A DNA stretch of 7,191 nucleotides from Gammaproteobacteria bacterium (GCA_029859085.1 JAOUDU010000134.1:1-7191); one strand, 5' to 3'. Counted from the stretch's first letter, positions 1 through 6,302 are shown. A program made the numbers and translations. The notes: a model not told the origin generated them from the sequence alone.

Positions 1-79
1 GGGTGAGACGCCGGCGGTACAGGTCCTGTTGCCGGCGCAGCGCAAGCCCCGCGCCCAGGCGATCGGCGAGGGCCCCCAT
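1..79 (-). CDS. bioF: 8-amino-7-oxononanoate synthase, N-terminal fragment (cut by window edge)
   Basis: Only the first 26 codons are present, read from an ATG at 79-77 towards position 1. The peptide begins MGALADRLGAGLALRR and continues through a QDLYRRR stretch. BioF proteins usually open in this way, with a helix of Leu/Ala/Arg ending in a (G/D)LYR-R-R motif before the PLP-binding domain. BioF is a pyridoxal-phosphate enzyme that condenses pimeloyl-ACP (or pimeloyl-CoA) with alanine to give 8-amino-7-oxononanoate, the first step of biotin ring assembly, in the cytoplasm. The ATG lies 9 nt after the bioB stop on the same strand, so it is almost certainly the second gene of a bioB-bioF operon. 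No strong Shine-Dalgarno sequence is visible in the short gap, so translation may depend on coupling to bioB. The identification rests on context plus a short N-terminus; the catalytic part lies outside the window. Confidence 0.8.
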   Translation of the reverse strand, partial: MGALADRLGAGLALRRQQDLYRRRLT

Positions 80-88
80 GGCTGCGGG

Positions 89-1150
89 TTAGTGTGCCGT
101 GGCGGCGCCGGCGGCGCTGGCGTCGTAAAACTGGGGATGGGGCGCGGTCGGCGCCCGCTCCACCTGCCGCTGCTCGGGTGCGATACCCAGGCGGGCGAAC
201 AGCGCCATATCCTTGTTGGCCCGGGGATTGGGCGTGGTCAGCAGTTTCTCGCCGTAGAAAATGGAATTGGCGCCGGCAAAATAGGCCAGGGCGTGCATCT
301 GCTCATTCATTTCCTCCCGGCCCGCGGACAGGCGCACGTGGGAGGCGGGCATCAGGATACGCGCCACCGCGACGGTGCGGATGAATTCGAAAGGGTCCAG
401 GTCCGCCTCATCCGCCAGTGGCGTGCCCTTCACCCGCACCAGCATGTTTACCGGCACGCTCTCCGGATGCCGGGGCAGGTTGGCCAGCTGCTGCAACAGG
501 CCGGCGCGATCGCTCTGCTGCTCGCCCATGCCGACGATGCCGCCGCTGCAGACTTTCATGCCGGCGTCCCGGACGTGATCCAGGGTTTCCAGCCGGTCCC
601 GGTAGGTGCGCGTGGTAATGATATCGCCGTAGAACTCCGGCGAGGTATCGAGGTTGTGGTTGTAGTAGTCGAGCCCGGCCTCCGCCAGCTCCTGTGCCTG
701 GCCTGCAGTCAACATGCCCAGGGTCATGCAGCTTTCCAGCCCGAGCTCACGCACGCCTTTCACCATCGCGACAACGTAGGGCATATCCCGCTGCTTGGGT
801 GAACGCCAGGCGGCGCCCATGCAAAACCGCGTGGCGCCGCTCTCCCTGGCGGCCCGGGCCTGTTCCAGCACCTTCTCCACCTCCATCAGTTTCTCCACTT
901 CCAGACCGGTGTCATAGCGGGTGCTCTGGGGGCAGTAGGCACAGTCCTCCGGGCAGGCGCCGGTTTTGATGGAAAGCAGTGTGCTCACCTGGACCTGGTT
1001 CGGGTCAAAATAGCGGCGATGGATGCTGTGGGCGCGAAACAACAGGTCATTGAAGGGCAGGGCGAAGAGGGCCTCCACCTCCTGGCGGGACCAGTCGTGG
1101 CGGATGTCGCCCTGCTGGGGGGCGGGGACGGCGGTGGCGGCTGAAGACAT
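89..1150 (-). CDS. bioB: Biotin synthase (radical SAM enzyme)
   Basis: BioB inserts sulfur into dethiobiotin to make biotin, using S-adenosylmethionine radicals. The 353-residue protein is full length, like E. coli BioB but with about 13 extra N-terminal residues. The radical SAM cluster motif CxxxCxxC is at C66, C70 and C73 ([13 protein letters not shown]). The four ligands known for the second [2Fe-2S] cluster, which supplies the sulfur, are also present: C110 (TRFCMGAAW), C141 (ESCMTLG), C201 (KVCSGGIVG) and R273 (VRLSAGRE). Family blocks [13 protein letters not shown] (162-174) and [15 protein letters not shown] (295-309) are intact, so the enzyme should be active. The ATG at 1150-1148 is preceded by only a weak AGG-type ribosome site. 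A TTGACA-N16-TATCAT promoter lies about 40 nt upstream, with a BirA-like operator over its -35 box. bioF follows after 9 nt. Confidence 0.97.
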   Translation of the reverse strand: MSSAATAVPAPQQGDIRHDWSRQEVEALFALPFNDLLFRAHSIHRRYFDPNQVQVSTLLSIKTGACPEDCAYCPQSTRYDTGLEVEKLMEVEKVLEQARAARESGATRFCMGAAWRSPKQRDMPYVVAMVKGVRELGLESCMTLGMLTAGQAQELAEAGLDYYNHNLDTSPEFYGDIITTRTYRDRLETLDHVRDAGMKVCSGGIVGMGEQQSDRAGLLQQLANLPRHPESVPVNMLVRVKGTPLADEADLDPFEFIRTVAVARILMPASHVRLSAGREEMNEQMHALAYFAGANSIFYGEKLLTTPNPRANKDMALFARLGIAPEQRQVERAPTAPHPQFYDASAAGAATAH

Positions 1151-1186
1151 AGGAAACCTGGAAGCGCGTACAGGAAGAGGGGTTTT

Positions 1187-1214
1187 ATGATACTGCCAAT
1201 CATTCCGCTGTCAA
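1187..1214 (-). promoter_or_regulatory. Probable sigma-70 promoter of bioB
   Basis: Read on the minus strand, a perfect -35 box TTGACA (1214-1209) is followed by a 16-nt spacer and a -10 box TATCAT (1192-1187), one mismatch from TATAAT. This would start transcription near 1180 and give a leader of about 30 nt before the bioB ATG at 1150. The -35 box lies inside the left half-site of the BirA-like operator, so a bound repressor would block it. The boxes are read directly; the start site is inferred. Confidence 0.6.
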
Positions 1215-1239
1215 CCAAAGGGGTCGCCGGTGGTTAACA
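1209..1239. promoter_or_regulatory. Putative BirA (biotin repressor) operator
   Basis: The plus strand shows TGTCAACC (1209-1216), 15 nt of spacer, then GGTTAACA (1232-1239). The arms are inverted copies with one mismatch (7 of 8). The known proteobacterial BirA operator is close to TGTAAACC-N14 to 16-GGTTTACA, so each half-site matches 7 of 8 positions and the spacing is typical. It sits directly upstream of bioB, covers the -35 box of the bioB promoter, and its right half covers codons 1-4 of comF. The expected role is repression of bioB by BirA loaded with biotinyl-AMP. A bidirectional effect on comF and the genes behind it is possible, because any comF promoter must lie upstream of or within the site. 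The gene birA itself is not in the window. Confidence 0.68.
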
Positions 1240-1955
1240 GGATCCTGGAGGCCACAGTGGCCGGCCTGTTCCCCGCCCACTGCACCCTGTGCGGCATGCG
1301 CAGCCACGGCCAGCTGCCGCTGTGCCGGGACTGCGCACAGGAGCTGTCGGCCAACCGCAGCTGCTGTTATCGCTGTGCGATCCCACTGCCCCCGGGATCC
1401 CGCCCGGGGGCAGTGTGCGGCGAGTGCCTGCAGGCGCCCCCGCCCTTTCAGCGGGTTATCGCACCCTGGCTGTACTGCGAGCGGCTGGCCTACCTGATCC
1501 GGCACTGGAAGTTCCACGGCGAGCGGCGCCTGACCCCGTTGCTGGCCACGCTCTGGCTGGAACAGGAGCAACGGCCACCCGCGGTGGACGTGCTCGTGCC
1601 CGTGCCCCTGCACTGGCGGCGCCTGTGGCAGCGGGGTTTCAACCAGTCCGAGCTGCTGTGTAGCCAGTTGCTTGCGCTGGCACCGGCACTGTCCGCGACA
1701 AGGCTGGACCGCCGCGGCGTCCGCCGCAGCCGCCCCACCCCGGCGCAATCGGGCCTGGCTGCCGCGCGGCGCGCGGCCAACCTGCGCGGCGCCTTTACAG
1801 TGCGAAACCGCTATGACAACCTGCGGGTCGCCATTATCGACGACGTATTCACCACGGGGGCCACGGCAAACGCCCTGGCGACCGCCCTGGAGAACGCCGG
1901 CGCCAGCCACATCGAGGTGTGGTGCCTGGCGCGGACCCCCGCGCCGGAGAGCTGA
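1230..1955 (+). CDS. comF: ComF family protein (ComFC-like phosphoribosyltransferase-fold protein)
   Basis: The 241-residue protein has the two-part ComF design. An N-terminal zinc-ribbon region holds paired cysteines at C18/C21 (CTLCG), C32/C35 (CRDC), C46/C49 (CYRC) and C63/C66 (CGEC). A phosphoribosyltransferase-type domain carries VPVPLHWRRLWQRGFNQSELL-like residues (122-143), the family Q-x-G-L...R-x-x-N-L-R-G-A-F block (173-189) and the PRPP loop IIDDVFTTGAT (202-212). ComF proteins are cytoplasmic and linked to DNA uptake in competent bacteria; in many proteobacteria the role is unproven (the E. coli relative is GntX). The GTG start at 1230 is chosen because GGGG (1220-1223) lies 6 nt upstream and the short lead into the first CxxC fits the family. 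It is divergent from bioB, an arrangement also seen in pseudomonads. A very stable hairpin lies within codons 52-62. modA follows after 38 nt. Confidence 0.93.
   Translation: MVNRILEATVAGLFPAHCTLCGMRSHGQLPLCRDCAQELSANRSCCYRCAIPLPPGSRPGAVCGECLQAPPPFQRVIAPWLYCERLAYLIRHWKFHGERRLTPLLATLWLEQEQRPPAVDVLVPVPLHWRRLWQRGFNQSELLCSQLLALAPALSATRLDRRGVRRSRPTPAQSGLAAARRAANLRGAFTVRNRYDNLRVAIIDDVFTTGATANALATALENAGASHIEVWCLARTPAPES
1384..1415. repeat. Perfect 13-bp GC-rich inverted repeat (hairpin) inside comF
   Basis: The arm CACTGCCCCCGGG (1384-1396) is followed by a 6-nt loop ATCCCG and the exact reverse complement CCCGGGGGCAGTG (1403-1415). There is no mismatch and 11 of 13 pairs are G:C. It lies within comF codons 52-62, in the Pro/Gly-rich linker between two zinc-ribbon cysteine pairs. 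No run of T follows on either strand, so it is not a standard intrinsic terminator. It could pause RNA polymerase or protect or cut the long mRNA; the role is unknown. Confidence 0.7.
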
Positions 1956-1993
1956 GTCGGCCCGGCATTCGCCTCGCCACAACGGAATCGCCT

Positions 1994-2704
1994 ATGCGCC
2001 ATATCCTGCTGCTCCTGCTACTGATGATTCCCGGCCCGGGCAGCGCCGGGGAACCCCTGCGTATCGCGGTGGCCGCCAACTTCCGCGCCACCCTGCAACA
2101 GGCCAGCGACCTGTTCCAGCAACAGACGGGTTTCGAGGTGGTCCTCAGTTCGGGCTCAACCGGCGTGCTCTACAACCAGATCCTGCACGGGGCGCCCTTC
2201 GACCTGTTTTTTGCGGCGGACAGGGAATCCGCCGAGCAACTGGCCGGCGCGGCAGGTGCCGACGGCCGCGGGAAGGCGTTCTGCTACGCCCGGGGCCGGC
2301 TGGTGCTGGCCGGCGGCAGCGGCGGGCTGGCACAACTGGGCAACCCGGAGCGGAGCCTGGCCATCGCCAACCCCGCTACCGCGCCCTACGGCGTCGCCGC
2401 GATGGCCGTGCTGGCGCGGCCGGAATTTGCCGCGGGGACGAGCCGCAAGCTGGTGCGCGGGGCGAATGTGGTCCAGGCCTACCAGTTCTGGCGCAGCGGG
2501 GCCGTTGACCTGGCACTGCTGCCGCGGGCGCTGGCACCGGGGGCAACGCTGGTTCCCGCCGGCTGGCACCAGCCGCTGGAACAGTTTGCCGTCGCGCTGA
2601 CACCGGCGACCGCCAACCAGGCACTGGCCAGCTACCTGAACTGGATCAGAAGTGATACGGTGCGCACACTTATCCTGGATGCGGGCTACGAACCTTGCCC
2701 TTGA
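1994..2704 (+). CDS. modA: Molybdate ABC transporter, periplasmic molybdate-binding protein
   Basis: ModA captures molybdate (and tungstate) in the periplasm and hands it to the ModB channel. The ATG at 1994 is chosen because a signal peptide starts at once: MRH, a run of leucines (5-10), then a likely signal peptidase site near residues 18-19 (GSA-G), leaving a mature protein of about 217 residues. Family blocks follow: RIAVAANF (23-30), the oxyanion loop SSGSTGVLYNQI (52-63), GAPFDLFFAAD (66-76) and NPATAPYGVAA (126-136). At 236 residues it is slightly short. N29, S53 or S55, Y132 and V159 fall where molybdate ligands are expected in the Azotobacter-type receptor. The C-terminal Tyr used by E. 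coli ModA is replaced by Leu (DLALLPRAL, 172-180). A weak GGAA precedes the ATG by about 7 nt. modB overlaps the 3' end. Confidence 0.94.
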   Translation: MRHILLLLLLMIPGPGSAGEPLRIAVAANFRATLQQASDLFQQQTGFEVVLSSGSTGVLYNQILHGAPFDLFFAADRESAEQLAGAAGADGRGKAFCYARGRLVLAGGSGGLAQLGNPERSLAIANPATAPYGVAAMAVLARPEFAAGTSRKLVRGANVVQAYQFWRSGAVDLALLPRALAPGATLVPAGWHQPLEQFAVALTPATANQALASYLNWIRSDTVRTLILDAGYEPCP

Positions 2705-3381
2705 GTACCGCCGAGCTCGATGCGATTTACCTGACCATCGCCCTGGCCACCATCACCACGATCCTGCTGCTGATACTGGGCACCCCGCTGGCCTGGTGGC
2801 TGTCGCGGCAAAAAACCAGCTGGCCGGCACTGGTGGAAGCGCTGGTGGCGATGCCGCTGATCCTGCCGCCCACCGTGCTGGGCTTCTACCTGCTGCTGCT
2901 GTTCGCGCCGGACACCGCGCTGGGCTCGGCCTGGGAGCAGCTCACCGGTACCCGGCTGGCCTTCAGTTTCAGTGCCCTGGTGATCGGCTCCGTTATCTAT
3001 TCCCTGCCCTTCGTGGTGCAGCCCCTGCAGGCCGCCTTCCAGCGCGTGCCCGAAAACCTGCTGAGGGTCGCCGCGACCCTGGGGGCGGGCCCGCTGGACC
3101 AGTTCCGCTCCGTGGTACTGCCGCTGACGCGGCGCAGTTTTATCACCGCCGCCAGCCTGGGTTTCGCCCACACCGTGGGGGAATTCGGGGTGGTGCTGAT
3201 GATCGGCGGCAATATCCCGGGCGAGACCCGGGTGCTGTCCATCGCGCTGTACGACTACGTGGAATCCCTGCAGTTTGCCGAGGCCCACCGGCTGGCGGCG
3301 GGCCTCGTGGTGTTTTCCCTGGTGCTGCTGTTCCTGCTCTACCGGCGGGACCGGCGGGACAGCTGGCGGGTCCGGGCGTGA
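2695..3381 (+). CDS. modB: Molybdate ABC transporter, membrane permease
   Basis: ModB is the inner-membrane channel of the molybdate importer and works as a dimer with two ModC subunits. The 228 residues contain about five hydrophobic segments (roughly 12-37, 48-72, 92-112, 147-171 and 200-216). The signature ModB stretches are LGTPLAWWLSR (28-38) and MPLILPPTVLGFYLL (53-67). The cytoplasmic EAA coupling loop, which docks with ModC, is at about 125-144: AATLG, nine residues or so, then VVLPL. FAHTVGEFGVVLMIGGNIPGET (157-178) is also typical. The start is a TTG. I favour 2695 because it gives the family-like MPLS N-terminus and has a GCGGG about 9 nt upstream. The TTG at 2701, which would overlap the modA stop as TTGA, is a real alternative and changes only two residues. 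The basic tail RRDRRDSWRVRA ends in a GTGA overlap with modC. Confidence 0.94.
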   Translation: MPLSTAELDAIYLTIALATITTILLLILGTPLAWWLSRQKTSWPALVEALVAMPLILPPTVLGFYLLLLFAPDTALGSAWEQLTGTRLAFSFSALVIGSVIYSLPFVVQPLQAAFQRVPENLLRVAATLGAGPLDQFRSVVLPLTRRSFITAASLGFAHTVGEFGVVLMIGGNIPGETRVLSIALYDYVESLQFAEAHRLAAGLVVFSLVLLFLLYRRDRRDSWRVRA

Positions 3382-4472
3382 ACGCCCTGTCCCTGCGCCT
3401 GGACTGCCCCGGGGAGGAGGGCTTCCGGCTGCGGCTGGAATGCCAGCTGCCCGACACCGGCATTACCGCCATTTACGGCCCCAGCGGCAGCGGCAAGAGT
3501 ACGCTGCTGGACTGCATCGCGGGTCTGCGGCGCCCGGCGGCGGGCGGCCTGGTGCGGTTTCGCGGGGAAAGCTGGCTGGCGCCGGGTACCTTCGTGCCGC
3601 CCTGGCAGCGCCGGGTGGCCTATGTGTTCCAGGATGCGCGCCTGTTCCCGCACCTCAATTGGCAGCAGAACCTCGACTACGCCGCCAGCCGGCGCGCGGA
3701 CAAGGGCGGGGCGGGTATGGACCAGGTGATCGCAGCCCTGGCGCTCGGGGACCTGCTGCAGCGCGACCCGGCCGGCCTGTCGGCGGGCCAGAAGCAGCGG
3801 GTGGCGATCGGCCGCGCGCTGATGTCGGCACCGCAGCTGCTGTTGCTGGATGAGCCCCTGGCCAATCTCGACCACGCCGCCGCGGCCCAGTGCCTGGCCT
3901 GCCTGCAGCAGCTGGCCCGGCAACTGGACCTGCCGATGCTGTACGTGAGCCACGACATCGAGGAGGTGAGCCAACTCGCGGATCACCTGCTGCTGCTGGA
4001 GCAGGGCAGGGTCAGCGACCAGGGCTCGCTGCTGGAGCTGTGCGGCAGGCTGGATACCCGGCTCTCACACGAGGAGCAGGCCGCCGCGATCGTGGTGGGC
4101 ACCATCGGGCGCCACGATCCCGAGTACGCCCTCACGGAGCTGGAGGTGGAGGGGCAGACCCTGCTGGTGGGGCACCGGCCCGAGGCACCGGGACAGAAAC
4201 GGCGGCTGCGGGTTCCAGCCAGGGATGTCAGCGTCTGCCGGCAGCGACCCCTGGACAGCAGTATCCTCAATATTCTCCCCGTCACCCTCGCCCAGATGGA
4301 AGCGGATGGCGAAGCCAGGGTCCTGTTGCGGCTGGCCCTGGGCACCCAGTACCTGCTGGCGCGCATCACCCGCAAATCCGCCAATCGCCTGCAGCTGCAG
4401 CCGGGCGACCACCTGTTCGCTCAGATCAAGAGCGCCGCACTGCTGATGGAGTCAACCGATACCCATGAATGA
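3378..4472 (+). CDS. modC: Molybdate ABC transporter, ATP-binding protein with TOBE domain
   Basis: ModC hydrolyses ATP on the cytoplasmic face to drive molybdate import. The GTG at 3378 overlaps the modB stop in GTGA, has GGCGGG 7 nt upstream, and gives a normal-length protein of 364 residues (VNALSLRL). The same frame is open far upstream through modB, but that part resembles nothing and is a shadow. The ABC domain has Walker A GPSGSGKST (34-42), Q-loop Q85 (FQDARLFPHL), signature LSAGQKQR (134-141), Walker B LLLLDEP (154-160), D-loop LANLD (161-165) and switch H192 (YVSHDIEEV). The C-terminal third holds a TOBE/Mop-type oxyanion-binding domain from about residue 294 (SSILNILPV) to 355 (KSAAL), which can sense molybdate and inhibit transport. 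The signature departs from the common LSGGE form by A and Q. The end overlaps srkA by 8 nt. Confidence 0.95.
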   Translation: MNALSLRLDCPGEEGFRLRLECQLPDTGITAIYGPSGSGKSTLLDCIAGLRRPAAGGLVRFRGESWLAPGTFVPPWQRRVAYVFQDARLFPHLNWQQNLDYAASRRADKGGAGMDQVIAALALGDLLQRDPAGLSAGQKQRVAIGRALMSAPQLLLLDEPLANLDHAAAAQCLACLQQLARQLDLPMLYVSHDIEEVSQLADHLLLLEQGRVSDQGSLLELCGRLDTRLSHEEQAAAIVVGTIGRHDPEYALTELEVEGQTLLVGHRPEAPGQKRRLRVPARDVSVCRQRPLDSSILNILPVTLAQMEADGEARVLLRLALGTQYLLARITRKSANRLQLQPGDHLFAQIKSAALLMESTDTHE

Positions 4473-5445
4473 ACATCCCTACGACCGCCTGGGACCGGAC
4501 ATGGTGATCGATGCCGTGGAGTCTGCGGGCTATCTCAGCGATGCGCGCCTGCTGGCACTGAACAGCTACGAAAACCGCGTGTACCAGGTGGGCATAGAAG
4601 ACGGCACGCCGCTGATCGCCAAGTTTTACCGGCCCGAACGCTGGAGCGACGACCAGATCCTGGAGGAACACGCGTTCAGCCTGGAACTGGAGGCGGCGGA
4701 AATTTCCGTGGTGGCCCCGATGGTGGATCCGCAGGGCAAGACCCTGCACGAATTCGAGGGGTTTCGCTTCGCCCTGTTCAAGCGCCGGGGCGGCCATCCC
4801 CCGGAACTGGATAATTTCGATAACCTGCTGGTGCTGGGCAGGACCCTGGGCCGTATCCACGCCGTGGGGAGGGCCGGCGTGTTCAAGGCCCGCCAGCAGA
4901 TCACCGTCGAGCGCATGCTCACCCAGTGCCGGGAATTCCTGCTGGAGGGTTTCATTCCCCAGTCGCTGGTGCCGGCCTACAGCACACTCACCAGCGACCT
5001 GCTGCAATCCGTGTCGGCCATTTACGCCGAGGTAAAACCGGGCGACATGATCCGGCTGCACGGCGACTGCCATGTGGGCAACATCCTGTGGCGCGATGAC
5101 ACCGCCCATTTCGTCGACCTCGATGACTGCTGCACGGCCCCGGCGATCCAGGACCTGTGGATGTTCCTCAGCGGCGATCGGCCCTACCGCGAGTTGCAAC
5201 TGGCGGAGCTGATCGAGGGTTACTCGGAGTTCTGCGACTTCGATCCGCGCCAGCTGCGCTGGCTGGAAGCGCTGCGAACGATGCGCCTGACCCACTACGC
5301 GGCGTGGCTGGCCCGGCGCTGGAACGACCCCGCCTTCCCCCGCAGCTTCACCTGGTTCAACACCGAGCGCTACTGGTCCGACCACATCCTGGAGCTGCGC
5401 GAGCAGATGTCCGCGCTGCAGGAGGAGCCGCTGCGGTTGTTGTAG
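4465..5445 (+). CDS. srkA: Stress response serine/threonine kinase (YihE/RdoA family)
   Basis: SrkA is a cytoplasmic protein kinase of the APH/choline-kinase fold. In E. coli it protects against stress-induced death and acts downstream of the Cpx envelope-stress pathway, opposing MazEF-type toxicity. The 326 residues match the family length (E. coli 328). Visible hallmarks are LNSYENRVYQ (32-41), the ATP-binding lysine K53 in AKFYRPERW, the catalytic loop HGDCHVGNILW (199-209, with D201 and N206), the metal-binding DLDD (218-221), and conserved QDLWMFLSGD (229-238) and RTMRLTHYAAWLARRW (271-286). All catalytic residues are present. The ATG at 4465 lies inside the last codons of modC (ATGAATGA), with a GGAG 13 nt upstream, so translational coupling is likely. 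This placement after modABC is unlike E. coli, where it precedes dsbA. It ends 3 nt from the opposing acyltransferase stop. Confidence 0.95.
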   Translation: MNEHPYDRLGPDMVIDAVESAGYLSDARLLALNSYENRVYQVGIEDGTPLIAKFYRPERWSDDQILEEHAFSLELEAAEISVVAPMVDPQGKTLHEFEGFRFALFKRRGGHPPELDNFDNLLVLGRTLGRIHAVGRAGVFKARQQITVERMLTQCREFLLEGFIPQSLVPAYSTLTSDLLQSVSAIYAEVKPGDMIRLHGDCHVGNILWRDDTAHFVDLDDCCTAPAIQDLWMFLSGDRPYRELQLAELIEGYSEFCDFDPRQLRWLEALRTMRLTHYAAWLARRWNDPAFPRSFTWFNTERYWSDHILELREQMSALQEEPLRLL

Positions 5446-5448
5446 TGA

Positions 5449-6171
5449 TCACCCCCGCGATGCCGGGTACACCACTGACCACAACCAGCGCCACAGACTG
5501 TTGCCGGCCAGCACCTCCCGGTTGATCGCGTCGAAAAAACGCTCCAGCTCGGCCGGGTCCCGGAAATAATCCATGCGGGTGACAAAGCCGCGCGCCGGGT
5601 CCAGTTCCTTCACCACCTTCGCCGGGTTGCCCGCCACCACCACGTTGGCCGGAACATCCCTGGTCACCACCGCCCGGGCCGCGACGACGCTGTTCTCGCC
5701 GATGGTGACCCCTTTGAGCACCGTGGAATTATCACCCAGCCAGACATTGTCACCGATGGTGACCGGGGTGACGCGCTCGTCGCGCACGGTGCGGTCGTAG
5801 ATCGTGTGCCAGTCGGAGTCCGTGACGTAGCTGCCGTTGGCCATCATCACGCCGTTGCCGATGATGACCTCGTCGCTGGCGCTGATGCGCGAACCGGGGC
5901 TCATCAGGACGCAGTCGCCGATGCTGACCCGGCCCTTGCCCTCATCGCGCCCCCACACGCCTATTTCCACCCGCTGCCCCGGCTCGGCGATCGCGGTGAA
6001 GCAGCGGCCGATACTTATGTTGTTGCCCGAAATGTTCACATACCAGGGTTTCATGATGGTGTGGTAGGGCCCCAGCGATGCGCACTCCGGTCGCAGGAAG
6101 TACTCCGCGTACCAGTGCCGGAAGTTGAGATAACACTTTTTCACCCAGTAGGGTCGAAGGTCCTGGCGCAT
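5449..6171 (-). CDS. Hexapeptide-repeat (left-handed beta-helix) acyltransferase
   Basis: The 240-residue protein has imperfect hexapeptide repeats ([LIV]-G-x-x-x-x) from about residue 52 to 185, for example ISIGRC, VSIGDC, VIIGNG, VTIGDN, VTIGEN and the closing VVAGNPAKVVKEL (177-190). This is the left-handed beta-helix of trimeric acetyl- or acyl-CoA transferases. A loop TDSDWHTIYDR (117-127) replaces a repeat; H122 sits where the catalytic histidine of the xenobiotic/maltose acetyltransferase class is found. The N-terminus is basic and aromatic (WVKKCYLNFRHWYAEYFLRPEC, within 9-30) and the tail has a Trp-rich patch (SLWRWLWSVV). There is no signal peptide. The acceptor cannot be told from sequence; a sugar, lipid or surface polysaccharide precursor is possible. 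It is a single-gene unit, divergent from the TrmB-like gene and convergent with srkA. The ATG at 6171 has an AGGG about 10 nt upstream. Confidence 0.85.
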   Translation of the reverse strand: MRQDLRPYWVKKCYLNFRHWYAEYFLRPECASLGPYHTIMKPWYVNISGNNISIGRCFTAIAEPGQRVEIGVWGRDEGKGRVSIGDCVLMSPGSRISASDEVIIGNGVMMANGSYVTDSDWHTIYDRTVRDERVTPVTIGDNVWLGDNSTVLKGVTIGENSVVAARAVVTRDVPANVVVAGNPAKVVKELDPARGFVTRMDYFRDPAELERFFDAINREVLAGNSLWRWLWSVVYPASRG

Positions 6172-6215
6172 CAGTTGTCTGCCCTGTGCTGTGGAAGTGG
6201 GGATTGCCGGGGGTT

Positions 6216-6244
6216 ATCATCGCAGCGGCAGTGGCCAACATCAA
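6216..6244 (-). promoter_or_regulatory. Possible weak promoter for the acyltransferase gene
   Basis: On the minus strand TTGATG (6244-6239, 4 of 6 matches to TTGACA) is followed by a 17-nt spacer and GATGAT (6221-6216, 4 of 6 matches to TATAAT). It would give a leader of about 40 nt before the ATG at 6171. The 131-nt divergent gap 6172-6302 holds nothing better on this strand, and no convincing promoter facing the TrmB-like gene. Confidence 0.3.
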
Positions 6245-6287
6245 ACTCGCCGCCGTTATTACCCGCCGCTTATCAACACCCCCGCAC

Positions 6288-6293
6288 AGGAAG
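6288..6293 (+). promoter_or_regulatory. Shine-Dalgarno site that fixes the TTG start of the TrmB-like gene
   Basis: AGGAAG lies 9 nt before the TTG at 6303. The frame stays open further upstream with GTG at 6186 and 6231 and TTG at 6204, but those have no comparable ribosome site. The peptide they would add does not resemble the family, and they reach into the divergent promoter region. This site therefore supports the downstream TTG. Confidence 0.6.
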
Positions 6294-6302
6294 CGCTCGC
6301 CC

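Noticed and set aside
29..802. 257-codon plus-strand frame antisense to bioB
   Set aside because: It lies opposite an enzyme with every catalytic residue in place; no likeness of its own.
1186..1191. TATGAT on the plus strand as a comF -10 box
   Set aside because: No acceptable -35 box lies 16-18 nt upstream, and the same bases are better explained as the bioB -10 box on the other strand.
1761..1777. GCCGCGC-GGC-GCGCGGC hairpin inside comF
   Set aside because: A 7-bp stem made only of G and C is expected by chance in DNA of this composition, unlike the 13-bp repeat at 1384-1415.
1200..1982. 260-codon open frame antisense to comF
   Set aside because: Shadow of comF codon bias; sequence is low-complexity Gln/Arg/Gly with no domain.
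1956..1993. Gap between comF and modA examined for a ModE operator or separate promoter
   Set aside because: No palindrome of the ModE type and no paired -35/-10 boxes could be seen.
3344..3370. Short direct repeats of CCGGCGGGA at the end of modB
   Set aside because: They encode the basic tail RRDRRD that ends the permease; two copies of 9 nt are not evidence of a repeat element.
2652..3377. Upstream extension of the modC frame through modB, giving an open frame of 606 codons
   Set aside because: The extra part lies over modB in another frame, is rich in Ala/Gly/Pro/Arg and has no family likeness. The GTG at 3378 gives a normal ModC. Not a fusion protein.
4426..5385. 319-codon open frame antisense to srkA
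   Set aside because: It mirrors a well-conserved kinase gene on the other strand and has no recognisable motif. Long antisense frames are common in GC-rich DNA.
5435..5486. Broken inverted repeat (GGTTGT / ACAACC with AGTG / CACT) at the srkA-acyltransferase junction as a two-way terminator
   Set aside because: The stem is interrupted, the loop is about 25 nt and there is no T run on either strand. Too weak to call.
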